A stretch of 64,000 bases of DNA from Bacteroidales bacterium (GTDB lineage Bacteria; Bacteroidota; Bacteroidia; Bacteroidales; UBA932). The notes below the pieces were generated by a model. That model saw only the letters and a list, made by a program, of their open reading frames with translations. It made no database searches and was not told the DNA's origin. How positions within the stretch are numbered: position 1 is the stretch's first letter; every line of letters starts with the position of its first letter. Below, in pieces: positions 8,567-16,437 of the stretch. Both the position numbers and the translations under genes were made by a program. The stretch covers positions 61,000-124,999 of the forward strand of contig JAGCUV010000070.1 of NCBI GenBank assembly GCA_017962705.1, given 5' to 3'.

Positions 8567-10407
8567 AAAGGCAAAGTCTTTTTACGAAGCCAGGCCCGGA
8601 TAGCCGGTCCGTCCGCCGCTTCCACACGAGAAGCCAGACGCTGATAGACGCTTTCATTGTATTGATTCAGCCACTGCAATTCCTCCGGACTGAGCCAGGA
8701 AGCAATCAAGGCAGAGGTATCGAAATGACAACAGGTCAGCGTATCAAAGCGGAGCCATTTGCCAAATTCATTTTCCCCGTCTTCCACGCAAAGCACGATA
8801 TTCTCGTGACGGATGCCATGCAGTCCTTCGCGATACATTCCGGGTTCGTTGGAAGTTACCATTCCCGCACGGAAAGGCACGGTGTTGGTCGGACGTATGC
8901 TCTGCGGGCCTTCGTGCACGCCGGAGAAGAAACCCACGCCGTGGCCGGTACCGTGGCCATAATTGCGGCGTGTCTGCCACAAGTGCGTACGGGCGAGGGA
9001 ATCAAGCTGACAGCCGGGCGTCCCATCGGGGAAGACGGCCATTGACAGGCGGATCATCGCTTTCAGCACAAGGGTATAATCTTCTTTTTCAAGAGTACTT
9101 AAGGCCCCCACGGGCACCGTTCGGGTGATATCGGTAGTCCCGTAGAAATACTGGCCGCCGGAATCCACCAGATAGAGTCCTTTTCCCTGAATGATGGGCG
9201 AATCCACTTTGGGCGTGGAATAATGCGGAAGCGCAGCACCGGGGCCCCAGGCTGAAATGGTCCCGAAACTATCCCCCCGGTAGCCATCGATTTCGGCCCG
9301 GAAGGATGTGAGTTTGAGCGACGCCTCCCATTCGGTGACCGCACGGCCTTCCTGCAGCGAAGTCTCCAGCCAATACAGGAAGCGCTCTACGGCGACGCCG
9401 TCTTCCAAAAAGGCGTTGCGGAAGCCTTCGATTTCTTTGGGATTCTTGCAGGCCTTGCGCAAAATGACGGGCGAAGTCCCGGTCAGGATGCGTTCCTCTC
9501 CAAGGGCATCACACAGGGTAACATAGACTTGGGCATTCAGGGAAGCAAGATCGACGAAAATCTTTCCATCTCCCTCATCCGCATACGCATAAATGCCGGA
9601 ATAAATGCTGTCGTAAGGTTGGATCTCTATCCCTTGCGACTCCAGCAGGGCGAAACTGTCTTCCGTTTCCGAACCGTCTTCCACTTCCTCCTTGCTCACA
9701 TACCACTGCACCGTATCTGCCGTAACAAGCAAATAGGAAATAACATAGGGGTTGTAGTCAATATCGTCTCCCCGCACATTGAGCACCCAGGCTATCTGGT
9801 CGAGGGAAGAGAGCAGGATGGCATCACATCCGGGCTGCGAGGCCATGCATTCACGCAGCCAGGCGATTTTGGACAGACGTGTCTCCCCCACCTCTTGTTC
9901 GTCAAGGGTGATGATATCCGTGCACGGGATGGCCGGTCTATCCTCCCAGAGGCCGTCCAACGGGTCGCCGGCGAGCAGAATTTCCGACTCTTCATTCTGA
10001 AAAGCCGCATTGAGCGTTTCCTGCAAATACCGGACGAAGGCCACGCTCTGGCACGCACCACAGGTAGCGATACGCAGCGAACTTCGGCCGGAAAAATGCG
10101 CCGCGAGCCATTGGGGAATGGCGGTCATATCGCCCTGCAGACTTTTGTGCAGTTCCACGCCGCTGCCATCCAGTTCGGCGACAGCCTGGATAAAATATCG
10201 GGAGTCGGTCCAGAGTCCGGCGTGGTCGGCGGTAACGACGACATCCCCCGCCTCTCCGCTGAAACCGGTCAGCCACTCCACCCCCCGCCACCGGGGTGCG
10301 AAATACTCGCTCTTGTGAGGGTCCGTTCCGGAAACAATAACTGCATCATAACGATTGCGCGACATGATGTCGCGCAACTGTTCTATTCTATCGAAATGAG
10401 TATTCAT
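8563..10407 (-). CDS. pepP: Xaa-Pro aminopeptidase (aminopeptidase P, M24B)
   Basis: A 614-residue cytoplasmic enzyme that removes an N-terminal residue preceding proline. The length and three-part layout, two creatinase-like N-terminal domains and a C-terminal pita-bread domain, match the long aminopeptidase P form (XPNPEP1-like). The five metal ligands are in place: Asp in VDSGGQY, Asp in TTDITRT, His in GHGTGHGVGFF, Glu in SNEPGMY and Glu in HENIVL. It overlaps the MBL hydrolase gene by 4 nt. Confidence 0.93.
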   Translation of the reverse strand: MNTHFDRIEQLRDIMSRNRYDAVIVSGTDPHKSEYFAPRWRGVEWLTGFSGEAGDVVVTADHAGLWTDSRYFIQAVAELDGSGVELHKSLQGDMTAIPQWLAAHFSGRSSLRIATCGACQSVAFVRYLQETLNAAFQNEESEILLAGDPLDGLWEDRPAIPCTDIITLDEQEVGETRLSKIAWLRECMASQPGCDAILLSSLDQIAWVLNVRGDDIDYNPYVISYLLVTADTVQWYVSKEEVEDGSETEDSFALLESQGIEIQPYDSIYSGIYAYADEGDGKIFVDLASLNAQVYVTLCDALGEERILTGTSPVILRKACKNPKEIEGFRNAFLEDGVAVERFLYWLETSLQEGRAVTEWEASLKLTSFRAEIDGYRGDSFGTISAWGPGAALPHYSTPKVDSPIIQGKGLYLVDSGGQYFYGTTDITRTVPVGALSTLEKEDYTLVLKAMIRLSMAVFPDGTPGCQLDSLARTHLWQTRRNYGHGTGHGVGFFSGVHEGPQSIRPTNTVPFRAGMVTSNEPGMYREGLHGIRHENIVLCVEDGENEFGKWLRFDTLTCCHFDTSALIASWLSPEELQWLNQYNESVYQRLASRVEAADGPAIRAWLRKKTLPL

Positions 10408-10462
10408 CCCTTCACTAAATTATATATCTCTTCACTTCTTTATATGTAAGAGTCCAACCATT

Positions 10463-12208
10463 TTAATGGGCAGGCCGGACAAATTTCTCTTTGGCAACGG
10501 CATACTTGTCCGACCCGTCAAACACATACGGCGCATAAACATAGCCGTGATATTCGTAGGTCGGCACCATCGCTTTCTCCATCCTGTGCACGAAGCCATC
10601 ATAATCATCCGTACGATGCTTGCTCCAGGCCACTTCCGCCAGGGCGGACATACGCGGCAAAGTCATAAACTGAACGTGGTCGAACGTCTTGATGAATTCA
10701 CACCAGACATTGGCCTGGAGACCGTTGATATAGGCACTTTCTTCCTCGCTTAACTGGTCGAAAGGATTGAATTCGAAACATACCTGCAAGGGCAAATAGT
10801 GTTTCCACGGAGCCAGGTTCTCGCCCAGAGAGTCGGGATTGCAGGTCTGATGGTAATCCAGATAGCAGTTGGTGTTGGGCGTCATAATCACGTGGTTGCC
10901 CTGCTTGGCGGCGGCGATGCCACCTTTGGGTCCGCGCCAGGACATCACCGTAGCGGAAGGAGTGACACCGCCCTCGAGAATCTCATCCCAGCCGATAATT
11001 TTGCGGCCTTTGGCATTGAGATACGCCTCTATCCGGCTATTGAGATAACTCTGCAACTCGGCCTCTTTTGTAAAGCCCTGCTTTTTCATCAGCGCCTGGC
11101 ATTTCTTGCAGGTCTTCCAATGGTCGCGCGGGGCTTCATCCCCACCGATGTGGATGTATTCGCTCGGGAAAATATCGCAGATTTCGTCCAGCACATCCTC
11201 ATAGAATTGGTAGGTACTCTCTTTGCCCGGACAAACGACGCCATCCGCAAAAACGCCCCATCGGCACGCGACTTCCTTCTGCTTACCGTCGCAGGAAAGC
11301 CAGGGATAAGCGGCGATGGCACCGAGACAATGACCCGGCATTTCAATCTCAGGAATAACGGTGATAAAACGGGCGGCGGCATAGGCGACAATTTCGCGGG
11401 CCTCATCCTGTGTATAGAAGAAAGGACCGTATGGGACACCGTCATAGACATTCTTTTCTTCTTCCTTTCCTTTATAAGCTCGTCCGGCCACCGTCTGTTT
11501 GCGGACGGAACCGATTTCGGTCAATTTGGGATATTTTTTGATTTCGATGCGCCATCCCTGGTCTTCGGTCAGGTGCCAGTGAAAAACGTTCATCTTGTTA
11601 ATGGCCAGCATATCGATGAAGGTCTTGACTTCCTCCACGCTGAAGAAATGACGGCAGCAGTCCAGCAGGGCGCCACGGTGCGGAAAACGGGGGGAATCCT
11701 CGATGACGACCCCGGAGAGTTTGCGTACGCCTTGGGCATCGGCCTTTTCCTGAAGAAGAAGTTGGGAAAGCGACTGCAAACCCCAGAACACGGCTTTGGG
11801 CTCACCACCCGCCACCTGAATCCCTTTCTTGTCCACCGTCAAGCGATAGGCGTCCGCCGCCATCGTCGTATCGATAGACAGACAGAGAACGGCGTCTTCG
11901 GCTTTGTCCGTCAGGGAAACGGCCGGCAAAACGACATCCGACACAATGCGGACGTGCTTGGCGGCCGTGCTGTCGGTACCGGGGGCATAGGTCTTGGTCA
12001 TCGTCTCCGCCCAGGTGGACGCGACGGCTATCAACGATTCGTCGGCCGCATAAGTCGGGATGGAAGCAGGGACTTTGCAGGAGGAGCAGCAGACGGCCTC
12101 GATACTTTCGGGTTGAGGAACAAGGGCATACTTGCTCTCCGTCGAACAAGCGCCAAGCGCCAAAATCATAATGGCCGGAAGGGTGGAGAGAATTCGAAAC
12201 ATTTTCAT
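10463..12208 (-). CDS. Beta-N-acetylhexosaminidase, GH20, lipoprotein
   Basis: Releases terminal GlcNAc or GalNAc from glycans. The chosen start gives MKMFRILSTLPAIMILALGA followed by Cys, a lipobox, so the enzyme is probably tethered to the cell envelope; ATGs at 12202 and 12223 are alternatives. A non-catalytic GH20b domain is followed by the catalytic barrel from the DCCRHFFSVEEVK segment, with HWHLTEDQGWRIEIKKYP and the catalytic Asp-Glu in HIGGDEAPRDHW. About 580 residues, normal for Bacteroidetes members used on mucin or chitooligosaccharides. It follows hemW by about 50 nt. Confidence 0.92.
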   Translation of the reverse strand: MKMFRILSTLPAIMILALGACSTESKYALVPQPESIEAVCCSSCKVPASIPTYAADESLIAVASTWAETMTKTYAPGTDSTAAKHVRIVSDVVLPAVSLTDKAEDAVLCLSIDTTMAADAYRLTVDKKGIQVAGGEPKAVFWGLQSLSQLLLQEKADAQGVRKLSGVVIEDSPRFPHRGALLDCCRHFFSVEEVKTFIDMLAINKMNVFHWHLTEDQGWRIEIKKYPKLTEIGSVRKQTVAGRAYKGKEEEKNVYDGVPYGPFFYTQDEAREIVAYAAARFITVIPEIEMPGHCLGAIAAYPWLSCDGKQKEVACRWGVFADGVVCPGKESTYQFYEDVLDEICDIFPSEYIHIGGDEAPRDHWKTCKKCQALMKKQGFTKEAELQSYLNSRIEAYLNAKGRKIIGWDEILEGGVTPSATVMSWRGPKGGIAAAKQGNHVIMTPNTNCYLDYHQTCNPDSLGENLAPWKHYLPLQVCFEFNPFDQLSEEESAYINGLQANVWCEFIKTFDHVQFMTLPRMSALAEVAWSKHRTDDYDGFVHRMEKAMVPTYEYHGYVYAPYVFDGSDKYAVAKEKFVRPAH

Positions 12209-12257
12209 AAAGAATATATTCATTATAAATAATTTACTGTCAAAAACAAACCAACTA

Positions 12258-13433
12258 TCACACCAATTCCGCAATAATTGTATCGGAAATGAATCCGTGC
12301 TGTTCCGGAATGCGCAAGTTAGCATTTATTCTTGATTTTTCCAAATATGCCCGACGCAATAAAGCATCTACACGGGTATCTCCGCTCAGACGGCGCAGTT
12401 CCGCCTCAGGAATGCCGTCCGAAGTACGGAGGGAGAGCATCACGCGCTCCATTGCCCGCTGTGACGGAGTAAGGAGTTCGGAGCCGGGACGGCCGTCATC
12501 GGAAAGGCCGGTCTGATGGCGGATATAGGCCTCCGTATCAGAGGGATTCCAAGAGCGTCGTTCCCCATCATAAGAATGGGCCGCAGGTCCCAGTCCGACA
12601 TAGGGCGCACCAGTCCAATAAGCACTGTTGTGCACGGCCCGGTAGGGCGAAGACCCGGCAGGGCCGCTCGGGCCGGCCATTGCCGCGAAATTGGAGATTT
12701 CGTAATGCTCGTAACCGGCTTCACGCAGGCGGGCGCAAACCGTATGATACTGCTGCTCAGCCTCTTCTTCGGGACACTCGGCGTAATACCCTTGACTCAC
12801 CCGGTCGTAGAGCAGACTCCCCTCTTCTATCGACAGTTGATAGGCAGAAATGTGTTCGGGCGGTCCGCCGGGCAAAGACAGCAGGGCATCGAGGTCTGCG
12901 CCCAAAGACGATCGGCCATGACGAGCGTCATGCCCGGCTCCGACCGGGCAACCCACCCCGTAGATCAAATCCACGCTGATATTCTCAAAACCGGCTTCAC
13001 GCAAGCATAAAAAAGCACGCCGGGCTCCCTCCGCCGTATGCCGCCGATGCATCCGGGCGAGCACGTCAGCATCGAAAGACTGTATGCCCATACTCACCCG
13101 CGTCACCCCCAGCGCCTTGAGAAAAACGGCATAATCCGGCGTCACGTCATCCGGATTAAGCTCCATGGTAAACTCTTGATACTTTCCTCCTGTCACTTCC
13201 GCTACAGTCTCCACGATGCGTTGCAAAACAGCAGGAGGCAGCACCGAGGGGGTACCGCCTCCAAGATAAAGGGTGGGAATCGACAACGTGCTCCGGATTT
13301 CCTGCTGCCGGGAATGAATTTCCGCTTTCACAGCCGCCTCATAGCGGGAGGCCAGCTCCGGTGAAAACAATTCCGAATAAAAGGCACAGTAGGTACAAAA
13401 ACTCTTGCAGAACGGTATATGAAGATAAACCAT
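12258..13433 (-). CDS. hemW: HemW-like radical SAM protein (coproporphyrinogen III oxidase-like)
   Basis: A 391-residue radical SAM protein with the cluster-binding motif CKSFCTYC (CxxxCxxC) right at the N-terminus (MVYLHIPFCKSF), GGGTPS, and PEHISAYQLSIEEG. HemW is known as a heme chaperone, not a true HemN oxidase, and lacks HemN's N-terminal extension, as here. After DLIYGV, where the family normally runs directly into a short helix, there is an extra stretch (CPVGAGHDARHG and neighbours) encoded by a REP-like palindrome at 12930-12949; the frame is kept. A second Gly/Pro/Ser-rich insertion occurs near 12640-12680. Confidence 0.9.
   Translation of the reverse strand: MVYLHIPFCKSFCTYCAFYSELFSPELASRYEAAVKAEIHSRQQEIRSTLSIPTLYLGGGTPSVLPPAVLQRIVETVAEVTGGKYQEFTMELNPDDVTPDYAVFLKALGVTRVSMGIQSFDADVLARMHRRHTAEGARRAFLCLREAGFENISVDLIYGVGCPVGAGHDARHGRSSLGADLDALLSLPGGPPEHISAYQLSIEEGSLLYDRVSQGYYAECPEEEAEQQYHTVCARLREAGYEHYEISNFAAMAGPSGPAGSSPYRAVHNSAYWTGAPYVGLGPAAHSYDGERRSWNPSDTEAYIRHQTGLSDDGRPGSELLTPSQRAMERVMLSLRTSDGIPEAELRRLSGDTRVDALLRRAYLEKSRINANLRIPEQHGFISDTIIAELV
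12930..12949. repeat. REP-like palindrome inside hemW
   Basis: TGCCCGG-CTCCGA-CCGGGCA, preceded by GCGTCA, is the same family as the cluster near 2.7 kb. It lies within the coding sequence of hemW and is translated in frame. Confidence 0.75.
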
Positions 13434-13461
13434 TGCAACAGAGTCTTTTCAGCACAAGCAA

Positions 13462-14481
13462 CTAACGAAGCATCAATTCGGTGCCGCCGAGTTTGTGATG
13501 ATCCGTATAAATGTCAACGGTATAGACCCCTTTGTTCAGTTTACCCATATTCTTGAGATAGAGAACAATATCCACTTCAGAACCGTTGTAATCCACCTCA
13601 CGGCCGGCAGAAACGGGAACTTCCTCTTCGCCCGACATCATCGAGACCGGCTGTTCGGGATTGACCAGCAGATTGCCTTCCGCATCCCATACCAGCACAT
13701 ACACCATCATCGGGCCTTTGGGGGCCAAATCGTTCTCAATGAGACTCAAATGGGTTGCCAGGGTAACCACGTCACGGGCCCGGTCCGTCTTCTTGCCATT
13801 CTTGCGCTGGCCCTCCATATAGATACCGCGGGCCTTGATCACACTACCGGCCGCCACTTTGTCGCTAAGATCTCCCACCGTCTGGGTCAGTTCTTCATTC
13901 TTCTTCTGGCTTTCGGACAAGTCGCGGCGGGCACTGGCCACATCGGCTTTCAGTTTCTTGTTGGCGGTGTTGAGCGAGTCAATCTGCACAATGTAACTCT
14001 TCATGATGCTGCGCAGGGTTCCCAGTTCCTTCTCATAGCGACGGATAGCCGCCCGGTTGGTAGCTTCGGTCTTTTGAATGCGCTCGATGAGCTGATTGAC
14101 TTCTTCGCGGGAAGAGTCGAGCTGGGCATTGATGCTGGCATAGTCGGAAGAAAGGTCTTTGTAGTCGTTTTGAAGTTCCAGCATCTTCTGGGTCAGTTCC
14201 TGTTTTTCTTCATCCAGCTCATTGACCAGTTTCTGTTTGCTCACCCAGATGTAGGCCAGCACACCGATCAGCACCACGACAACACCGATGAGTATCACCA
14301 TCACGGTTCTGGCCCCGCCGTTGCCACCTCCGCCATAGGGGGCATCATCCCCTGCGGGGTCTTCGGGTCCTTTGCCGCCCCCATTTTCGATGGTAGGCTC
14401 CTGGGGGGTCCGACGGGAAACGGATTGTTCGGCGCCCGCATCGGACGACCGGGAAAAACGATGGATTCTTCTTTCAATCAT
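13462..14481 (-). CDS. Membrane-anchored coiled-coil protein of unknown function
   Basis: About 339 residues from the ATG at 14481. A Gly/Pro-rich cytoplasmic N-terminus is followed by one transmembrane helix (MVILIGVVVVLIGVLAYIWV) and about 130 residues of heptad-rich coiled coil (LVNELDEEKQELTQKMLELQ and onward). A globular C-terminal domain begins near ARGIYMEGQR and includes MMVYVLVWD and VYTVDIYTDHH. I do not recognise the C-terminal domain as a named family. A TATATTTG -7-like box lies at 14504-14511. It may be a periplasmic or envelope scaffold; that is inference from the layout only. Confidence 0.7.
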   Translation of the reverse strand: MIERRIHRFSRSSDAGAEQSVSRRTPQEPTIENGGGKGPEDPAGDDAPYGGGGNGGARTVMVILIGVVVVLIGVLAYIWVSKQKLVNELDEEKQELTQKMLELQNDYKDLSSDYASINAQLDSSREEVNQLIERIQKTEATNRAAIRRYEKELGTLRSIMKSYIVQIDSLNTANKKLKADVASARRDLSESQKKNEELTQTVGDLSDKVAAGSVIKARGIYMEGQRKNGKKTDRARDVVTLATHLSLIENDLAPKGPMMVYVLVWDAEGNLLVNPEQPVSMMSGEEEVPVSAGREVDYNGSEVDIVLYLKNMGKLNKGVYTVDIYTDHHKLGGTELMLR

Positions 14482-14580
14482 AAGGCTAAAATTTATATTT
14501 GTACAAATATACAACTATTTTTCCAATAGAGTATATTTTCCTTCAAAAAGCGCTCTATTCATCAGGTTCCCTCCCCGGTT

Positions 14581-16425
14581 TCAATCTTTTATACAACGGA
14601 CCGTCAAGGCGACCGAACGGGAACTCTGGGAATCGGTAACACCGACGCTGCCGACGGGCGTCACCCAGAAACGATACACCATACGGTTGCTCCTGTCACC
14701 GGTTTCCTTGGGATTGGTACAATTGTAATAGCCCCTGGAGTTTTCGCCGTTGTTCCAAGCCCCTGCGGAAATGCCGGCAGAACGATAAGAGGTACAAGGG
14801 AAATACAATTTCTCATCGATGAGAGCCCCGAAATCAGGTCCCGGTGCTTTTTCCAAGTTGTACAGATTGTTCAATTCGGCATATGTCGGAACGTGATACC
14901 CGTCGGGACAGGGATCGAACATCGTTTTGCCTGGTTCGGCCGAGATCTGGCCATCTCCCGTAATATTCACGTTCCACCAATCGTAGATCTTGACGTCATC
15001 GTCGAAAGTACACCAGTCGGCGATGTGGACACCGCTGATTCTATAAGAGCCATAGAATGTCAATGGATTGGCGATGGAATTGGCCAGGGACCCGTCTGTC
15101 AGGGAAGCGTGTGAAGAGAAAGGTGCATCCAGAACATTACCCACGCCCTTGGCCTGCTGCATCGGATCCTTGCGTCCCCACTGGTAATAATAGCCGTTGA
15201 ATCCCAGCGGATTGAAGTTTACTTGGTGGGCACCGATGTTCATATTGAGCCATGTCGTACCATCGGAAAGCGTCACATCGGCGATGTCGCGGTTGGCCCA
15301 GACCAGCCAGCTCCAGAGAATCCGGTCCGACGCATCGGTGGCGGCGACGATGGCCGTTCCGATGGGAAGTGTCCCCGTAACGGTCTCAAAACAGAGGTAA
15401 CCGTCGCTATAGGAATAAGTCCCCTGCACGAAAGGGTCACCGTCCGTATACAGGACTTTGGCAGATGCAATGCCCGCAGTGGAAGCCTCCAAGCCGCAGG
15501 ATGTGGTCACTCCATTGCCTTTGATGTCCGCCTTGAACTTGTATGATCCGCTTTCTTTGAGCATATAACAATTGGCCGTACCCGAGGCGGAAAGGTCGAC
15601 ATAGCGGTCCACTGCAGAGAAGGAGAGGGTCCGGTATTTGGAACGGTCCACCTCGACCGATCCGGCTTCATAGGATGTCCGGAGGCCGTTGGACAGCAAC
15701 AGCGAAACCTGCAAATCCGTATAAGATCCCGGTGCGACGACGACATGGATGGGCGTGTCGAAAGCGATGCCGGCAGGGGCTACCAGATTGACGGATTTGG
15801 CACCGGAACAAGTGACGACCGGCGTCTGATCCGGGGTGTAATTGACGATGATCGGTCCGGACATGCTTTCATTGGCGCTGACTGTCACGGACATAATGGT
15901 CTGTCCTGCAAAGTCGCCGGCGGCCGGGACAATCCGGAGCATCGAAGCCACGTTTTTAAATGCCAGTTGGCGGTCTTCTCCACAAGCGGCCACCATCGGA
16001 AAAACCTGATCGGCAAAACCGCCTGCGACATACGGCTGAATCGTCGGAATGGCGGTACTGTAAACATTCGACGCAATCGAGGCCCCCAAGGCCGGGTATA
16101 TGGCATAGAACGCATCTCCGGTCAGCGGAGTCCCCGTGCCGTAAAGAAGACTGCTGGTACTGCCGCCTTCCTTGACATACAAGGTCTTGCTCTCACTTCC
16201 GTTGGTCACAAAGATAGGATCGTCCGTCGTCCATAGCACCTTGCCGCCGTCAGAAAAATCGACGGAGGTCCTGGAGCCTTCGATAAAGGCACCGAATCCC
16301 GAGTCGTAGCGGATCTGCTCGTCGGCAAGCCGGGTATCATGGGAATTTCCCGCTTCCGTTCTGGCGCAGGAGTACACACAAAGCGAAAGGATCGCGATGA
16401 AAATAAGGGCAATTTGTCGGTTCAT
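14581..16425 (-). CDS. Fimbrillin-like lipoprotein with C-terminal FISUMP-like domain
   Basis: A 614-residue lipoprotein: MNRQIALIFIAILSLCVYS then Cys. Residues of about 40-280 follow the fimbrillin-like pattern (VLWTTDDPIFV, FYAIYPALGA). The C-terminal part (YYQWGRKDPMQQ, FDPCPDGYHVPTYAELNNLY, ending SVALTVRCIKD) matches the Fibrobacter succinogenes major paralogous domain found in many Bacteroidetes surface proteins. It is the last gene of the SusCD locus, 12 nt after its neighbour, and probably sits on the cell surface as an accessory glycan- or surface-binding protein. The role is inferred. Confidence 0.78.
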   Translation of the reverse strand: MNRQIALIFIAILSLCVYSCARTEAGNSHDTRLADEQIRYDSGFGAFIEGSRTSVDFSDGGKVLWTTDDPIFVTNGSESKTLYVKEGGSTSSLLYGTGTPLTGDAFYAIYPALGASIASNVYSTAIPTIQPYVAGGFADQVFPMVAACGEDRQLAFKNVASMLRIVPAAGDFAGQTIMSVTVSANESMSGPIIVNYTPDQTPVVTCSGAKSVNLVAPAGIAFDTPIHVVVAPGSYTDLQVSLLLSNGLRTSYEAGSVEVDRSKYRTLSFSAVDRYVDLSASGTANCYMLKESGSYKFKADIKGNGVTTSCGLEASTAGIASAKVLYTDGDPFVQGTYSYSDGYLCFETVTGTLPIGTAIVAATDASDRILWSWLVWANRDIADVTLSDGTTWLNMNIGAHQVNFNPLGFNGYYYQWGRKDPMQQAKGVGNVLDAPFSSHASLTDGSLANSIANPLTFYGSYRISGVHIADWCTFDDDVKIYDWWNVNITGDGQISAEPGKTMFDPCPDGYHVPTYAELNNLYNLEKAPGPDFGALIDEKLYFPCTSYRSAGISAGAWNNGENSRGYYNCTNPKETGDRSNRMVYRFWVTPVGSVGVTDSQSSRSVALTVRCIKD

Positions 16426-16437
16426 ATCCTGAAATTT

